Shown: one piece after another, positions 5,408 through 8,294 of the stretch
Layout of the letters: each line of letters starts with the position of its first letter
Numbering within the stretch: position 1 is the stretch's first letter
Assembly: GCA_934130485.1 (NCBI GenBank)
Contig: CAKOYE010000041.1
Span: 1 to 8,294, forward strand
Direction: 5' to 3'
DNA: 8,294 nucleotides
Source: an uncultured Bacilli bacterium
GTDB taxonomy: Bacteria; Bacillota_I; Bacilli_A; RF39; UBA660
The notes under the pieces: model-generated
What the model was told of the DNA's origin: nothing
What the model saw: the letters and a program-made list of their open reading frames with translations, nothing else
Database searches by the model: none
Position numbers and translations under genes: made by a program

Positions 5408-6103
5408 CTACTTTCTACATTTTATTGCCTCAAATACAACAATTCCTGTAGCAACTGATGCATTTAAACTATTAATAGTTCCACGCATATCTATACTTGC
5501 AATAAAATCACAGGATTCGCGAACTAATTTACTCATTCCCTTTCCCTCATTACCAATAATTATTGCTGTTTTACCACTATAATCTATTTTATCATAAGAG
5601 GTTCCCTTCATATCAGTTCCAACAATCCAAAATCCGTTATCTTTTAAATACTTAATTGTATTATTTAAATTTGTAACACAAGCAATTTTAACATTTTCTA
5701 AAGCACCTGCACTAACCTTCATAACTGTTGAATTAACTAAAACTGATCTATCTTTTGGAATAATAATTCCATTTACTCCTGCTGCTTCACAAGTTCTTAT
5801 AATAGCTCCTAAATTATGTGGATCTTCAATGTGATCTAAAATCACAATTAGTGAGTCATCAGCACTAATCATTTCTGATGGATCACAATATTCGTAATTA
5901 GGAATACTTAGTATTATACCCTGATGATTTCCATTTGCAAGTTTATCTAATTCATATTTTTCACAATAAACTATACTAATTTTTAATTTTTGTAATGCAG
6001 AAATTAAATTTTTGTCATTAAAATCTTTATAAATATAAGCTTTTTTTATCTTTTCATTCTTTTTTATAACTTCTTCTGCAACATTTTTACCAAATACATA
6101 CAT
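5408..6103 (-). CDS. rlmB: 23S rRNA 2'-O-methyltransferase RlmB (SpoU/TrmH family)
   Basis: A SPOUT-fold, SAM-dependent methyltransferase; RlmB methylates the ribose of G2251 (E. coli numbering) in the 23S peptidyl-transferase region. The N-terminal substrate-binding domain (about 1-75) includes NHQGI (59-63). The three SpoU motifs are clear: motif 1 LDHIEDPHNLGAIIRTCEAAG (89-109, with N97 and catalytic R103), motif 2 IIIGNEGKGMS (181-191) and motif 3 MRGTINSLNASVATGI (206-221). The 231-residue length is usual for the family. The assignment to RlmB rather than another SpoU enzyme rests on its place between mrnC and sigH. It is probably the first gene of the operon running to rsmD, and its stop lies 8 bases before the sigH start. 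Confidence 0.92.
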   Translation of the reverse strand: MYVFGKNVAEEVIKKNEKIKKAYIYKDFNDKNLISALQKLKISIVYCEKYELDKLANGNHQGIILSIPNYEYCDPSEMISADDSLIVILDHIEDPHNLGAIIRTCEAAGVNGIIIPKDRSVLVNSTVMKVSAGALENVKIACVTNLNNTIKYLKDNGFWIVGTDMKGTSYDKIDYSGKTAIIIGNEGKGMSKLVRESCDFIASIDMRGTINSLNASVATGIVVFEAIKCRK

Positions 6104-6136
6104 AACTTACCATCCCATCTACATATCACACTTTTT

Positions 6137-6145
6137 ATTATATCA
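6137..6145 (-). promoter_or_regulatory. Extended -10 promoter for rlmB operon
   Basis: The 70-base gap between mrnC and rlmB contains TGATATAAT, a perfect extended -10 element. The best -35 candidate, TTGATA, is 20 bases away and so poorly spaced, but extended -10 promoters tolerate that. The predicted start near 6130 leaves a leader of about 27 nt with GGATGG before the rlmB ATG. Confidence 0.6.
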
Positions 6146-6173
6146 TCTTGTTAAAATTTTTATATCAATTAAA

Positions 6174-6557
6174 TTATAAACTAAATATTTTTTCCATAAT
6201 TAAATTTATTCTGTCAATTTTATTTTCTAAATACAAATATCCAATTACTGCTTCTAAACTTGTCGCATATTTATATGTAATTATATCAGTATTTTTAGGA
6301 ATACGTGATTTATGATTCCTTGCTCTTTTTATTATTTCTAATTCTATATCATTAAAGAAATTATCATTAATTAAAATAGTCACGAATTTTGCTTGATTTT
6401 TAGCACTTACATAATTAATAGCCGATTTTTGTAAACTGTTTACTTTAGAAATTCCTTGATCAATTAAGAATTTTCTAATATATACCTCATAAATAGCATC
6501 GCCAATATACGCTAAAGTTAATACATTTTTATCCTTCGTATTCATCATATCTATCAA
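6174..6557 (-). CDS. mrnC: Mini-ribonuclease III (MrnC)
   Basis: A double-strand-specific RNase III-like enzyme without the dsRNA-binding domain, which matures the ends of 23S rRNA in Bacillota. The 127-residue length is typical. The catalytic-domain signature LAYIGDAIYEVYIR (15-28, with acidic D20 and E24) is present. The second signature, RARNHKSRIPKNTDIITYKYATSLEAVIGYLYLE (78-111 region), carries E102. Start choice: a TTG at 6557 has AAAGGTG six bases upstream, whereas the ATGs at 6548 and 6545 are 15 or more bases from that site and have none of their own, so I prefer TTG. The start lies within the end of rbgA, which suggests coupled translation. mrnC next to rlmB and sigH is the ancestral Bacillus arrangement, but cysS, the usual upstream neighbour, is absent here. 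Confidence 0.92.
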   Translation of the reverse strand: MIDMMNTKDKNVLTLAYIGDAIYEVYIRKFLIDQGISKVNSLQKSAINYVSAKNQAKFVTILINDNFFNDIELEIIKRARNHKSRIPKNTDIITYKYATSLEAVIGYLYLENKIDRINLIMEKIFSL

Positions 6558-7422
6558 AAGTTACACCTTTTATAATACCATTTTTTATATCATTTAAAAT
6601 TACCGCATATACTTTATCGTAATCTATTTCTCCGCCTTTAATTAAACAGCCTCTTCTTTTACCAATAATATCTAGTGTATTTGTTATATCATATTCGTCT
6701 ACCTCATCTAATCCATAACGATCCTTTAAAACTTTAGGATAATACTTATATAAAGTTTTTAGAATATATTCTACTACTTGAAAAAGTGGTAATATTTCTT
6801 CTTTAATAGCAGTTAAGCTTGCTAAATTATAAGCAACTTTAGTTTGTTCTAATTTTGGCCATAAAATACCTGGTGTATCTAAAAGTTCGATATCACTATT
6901 TATTCTAATCCAGTTTAAATCTTTTGTAACTCCTGGCATATTTCCAACATTAACAGCCTTTTTACCAACTAATCTATTAATTAATGTTGATTTACCTACA
7001 TTTGGAATACCTATAATTAATACCCTTGCACGTCTTTTTATTAAACCTTTTTTCTCACGTTTTTCATTAATTGGCATCATAACTTCTTCAGTTAAATTAA
7101 TTATTTTTTTTGTATCAAAGCTATGTTCTAAATCTACTAATATAACTTTTTTACCATTTTGTTCATAGTATTTTATCCATTTATTTGTTTCTGTTTTATC
7201 GCATAAATCACTTTTTGTCATTATCATAATACGTGGTTTATTTTTTAATAAATTGTCAATTTCTTGAACCACTGATGAATATGGTATTCTTGAATCCACT
7301 ACCTCATATACAACATCAATCAAATCAATATTTTCTGAAATTAGTCTTTTTGCTTTAGCCATGTGTCCTGGATACCAGTTGATTACACTTTTATTAAACC
7401 CCATACTATTATTTTCACTCAT
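6529..7422 (-). CDS. rbgA: Ribosome biogenesis GTPase RbgA (YlqF)
   Basis: A circularly permuted GTPase that drives a late step of 50S subunit assembly in the cytoplasm. The order of motifs is diagnostic: the N-terminal WYPGHMAKAKR (16-26), then G4 TKSD (69-72), G1 GIPNVGKST (138-146), the G2 threonine in PGVTKD (T166) and G3 DTPG (182-185). A C-terminal RNA-binding region follows (about 200-297), with the family's IGKRRGCLIKGGEID segment. A GTG nine bases further upstream is in frame, but the ATG at 7422 has AAGGTG six bases before it, giving 297 residues, close to the usual size. The start overlaps the end of the KilA-N gene by 8 bases and the end overlaps mrnC by up to 29 bases. In Bacillus this gene normally follows rplS, so its coupling to a KilA-N gene is unusual. 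Confidence 0.95.
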   Translation of the reverse strand: MSENNSMGFNKSVINWYPGHMAKAKRLISENIDLIDVVYEVVDSRIPYSSVVQEIDNLLKNKPRIMIMTKSDLCDKTETNKWIKYYEQNGKKVILVDLEHSFDTKKIINLTEEVMMPINEKREKKGLIKRRARVLIIGIPNVGKSTLINRLVGKKAVNVGNMPGVTKDLNWIRINSDIELLDTPGILWPKLEQTKVAYNLASLTAIKEEILPLFQVVEYILKTLYKYYPKVLKDRYGLDEVDEYDITNTLDIIGKRRGCLIKGGEIDYDKVYAVILNDIKNGIIKGVTFDRYDEYEG

Positions 7423-8269
7423 TTTTTTCACCTTCTTTATTGTTTCCTAATAATTTTATCTTTTCAGCATTATTAAGTATATCTAATTGATACTTTGCAA
7501 TTTCATTTAATATTTCAAATCTTTCTTCCTTACTTTTTCCTTCTTTAATTAATTCAGCATTATGTGATTCTAAGTTTGATAATACTGTTAATTCATTTAT
7601 TGAAGCATAATCTCTAACATTAGAATTCTTTGCTAAACTAGGATTAAGTTCTCTCCATTTTTTAGCCGTTGTATTAAAGAGCGCTACATTTAGAATATCA
7701 GCCTCTTCAGCATACTTTAACCATTCGCTATCTTTATAGTAGTTATTATCAGGCAATATATAGTTTTTAATTGCATCGGTATGAATTAAATAATTGTTTT
7801 TAGTTAATATTCTTTTAACATCCCATTCTCTATTTTCATTTTCTAATGTCTTTAGTCTTTCAAATTCTTTTATCAAATATAATTTAAATACAGGACTAAT
7901 AGATGAAGCAAATTCAAAAGCAATATCTTTATGAGCATAAGTTCCGCCGTACTTACCACGTTTGGAATATATACCAATTGCATTTGTTTTTTCGCACCAT
8001 TCAGTAACACTTAATGTAAATGTGTGAAGCCCTGCACTTTTTCTAAACCCGTCGAATTCGACGGAATTAAAATCTGGATTATAAATTGATTCCCAAGTTC
8101 CTAAAAATTCTAAAGTAATTCTGTTTCTTAACCAGTTTCTTATAATGTCATCAGTTTTTGATTTTCCTTCTTTGTATTTACCGAAATCAGAAATGCAAAT
8201 ATAATCATTATCATTAATACTTGTTATATTAACTTTTATATTTTGAACTTCAATTGTTTTATTTATCAT
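7415..8269 (-). CDS. KilA-N domain protein
   Basis: A 284-residue protein with a KilA-N domain at about residues 20-138. Recognisable segments are YICISDFGKYK (23-33), IRNWLRNR (43-50), the EFLGTWE stretch (54-60), GKYGGTYAHKDIAFEFAS (105-122) and the FKLYLIKEFERLK end (128-140). KilA-N is a DNA-binding fold common in phages, large DNA viruses and mobile bacterial genes. The C-terminal part (about 148-265), with HTDAIKNYI, EEADILNVALFNTTAKKWRE and VRDYASINELTVLSNLESHNAE, matches what I recall of a widespread full-length family in gut bacteria whose function is unknown. The ATG start has a strong GGAGGTGA site just upstream. The gene ends inside the rbgA start (ATGAGTGA), so the two are probably co-translated. 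No phage structural genes are visible beside it. A run of C/G-ending codons near residues 69-74 differs from its surroundings. Domain assignment is firm; the biological role (DNA-binding regulator, anti-phage or phage remnant) is unknown. Confidence 0.85.
   Translation of the reverse strand: MINKTIEVQNIKVNITSINDNDYICISDFGKYKEGKSKTDDIIRNWLRNRITLEFLGTWESIYNPDFNSVEFDGFRKSAGLHTFTLSVTEWCEKTNAIGIYSKRGKYGGTYAHKDIAFEFASSISPVFKLYLIKEFERLKTLENENREWDVKRILTKNNYLIHTDAIKNYILPDNNYYKDSEWLKYAEEADILNVALFNTTAKKWRELNPSLAKNSNVRDYASINELTVLSNLESHNAELIKEGKSKEERFEILNEIAKYQLDILNNAEKIKLLGNNKEGEKNE
8049..8064. repeat. 16-bp perfect palindrome inside the KilA-N gene
   Basis: CCGTCGAATTCGACGG reads the same on both strands. 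It is 62 percent GC inside an AT-rich gene and is built on the codons TCC GTC GAA TTC GAC GGG, which encode S69-V-E-F-D-G74. The C-ending codons GTC, TTC and GAC are uncommon elsewhere in the window. It may be a protein-binding site, such as autoregulation by the dimeric product, or only a conserved peptide in foreign codon usage. Confidence 0.7.
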
Positions 8270-8294
8270 ATATTCACCTCCACTAACTATTTTA

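Noticed and set aside
5388..5582. Plus-strand open frame opposite rlmB
   Set aside because: It is antisense to the conserved C-terminal SpoU motifs of RlmB and has no independent support.
1..8294. Mollicutes origin suggested by very low GC
   Set aside because: TGA serves as stop for several genes and Trp is encoded by TGG, which argues against the Mycoplasma/Spiroplasma code, though not against Acholeplasma-like relatives.

Overview
The window is AT-rich throughout, and every gene I can support lies on the minus strand, so transcription runs from high to low coordinates. The proteins are of Bacillota type: RbgA, mini-RNase III, RlmB, a SigH-like sigma factor, YlbD, YlbE and RsmD. TGA is used as a stop (after rsmD and the KilA-N gene) and tryptophan is TGG, so this is not a Mollicutes genome with the altered code. 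The low GC, compact gene order and SigH/YlbD/YlbE set suggest a low-GC Bacilli or Erysipelotrichia-like, possibly gut-associated lineage. The exact taxon is an inference.

Right part (8269 to 6174): a KilA-N domain gene of the mobile or phage-associated type is translationally coupled by an 8-base overlap to rbgA, a ribosome-assembly GTPase. rbgA in turn overlaps mrnC, the mini-RNase III that matures 23S rRNA.

Middle (about 6145 to 3546): an extended -10 promoter precedes a compact run rlmB - sigH - ylbD - ylbE - rsmD, closed by an intrinsic terminator. It joins two neighbourhoods that are separate in Bacillus subtilis: mrnC-rlmB-sigH, and ylbD-ylbE-(ylbF-ylbG)-rsmD. Several usual members are missing (yacP/rae1, ylbF, ylbG, coaD).

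Left-middle (3546 to 1024): a flavin and electron-transfer cassette. It has a membrane-anchored ApbE-type FMN transferase, a membrane-anchored NusG-domain-II protein (EetA-like), a Gx-transporter-family membrane protein (EetB-like) and, from its own promoter, a small FMN-binding lipoprotein with a plausible flavinylation site. This is the core of the flavin-based extracellular electron transfer loci described in Listeria and lactic acid bacteria, here without a visible Ndh2. Its promoter lies inside the T-tract of the upstream terminator.

Left end (968 to 10): two small membrane proteins without clear function. The first is holin-like and has its own terminator. The second has one hydrophobic segment and a coiled coil, and sits behind a good promoter and a leader of about 95 nt containing a four-codon upstream ORF. 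I see no RNA genes, CRISPR arrays, insertion sequences or riboswitches. No gene-free stretch exceeds 300 bases; the longest, 427-635, holds the promoter, leader and terminator described below.
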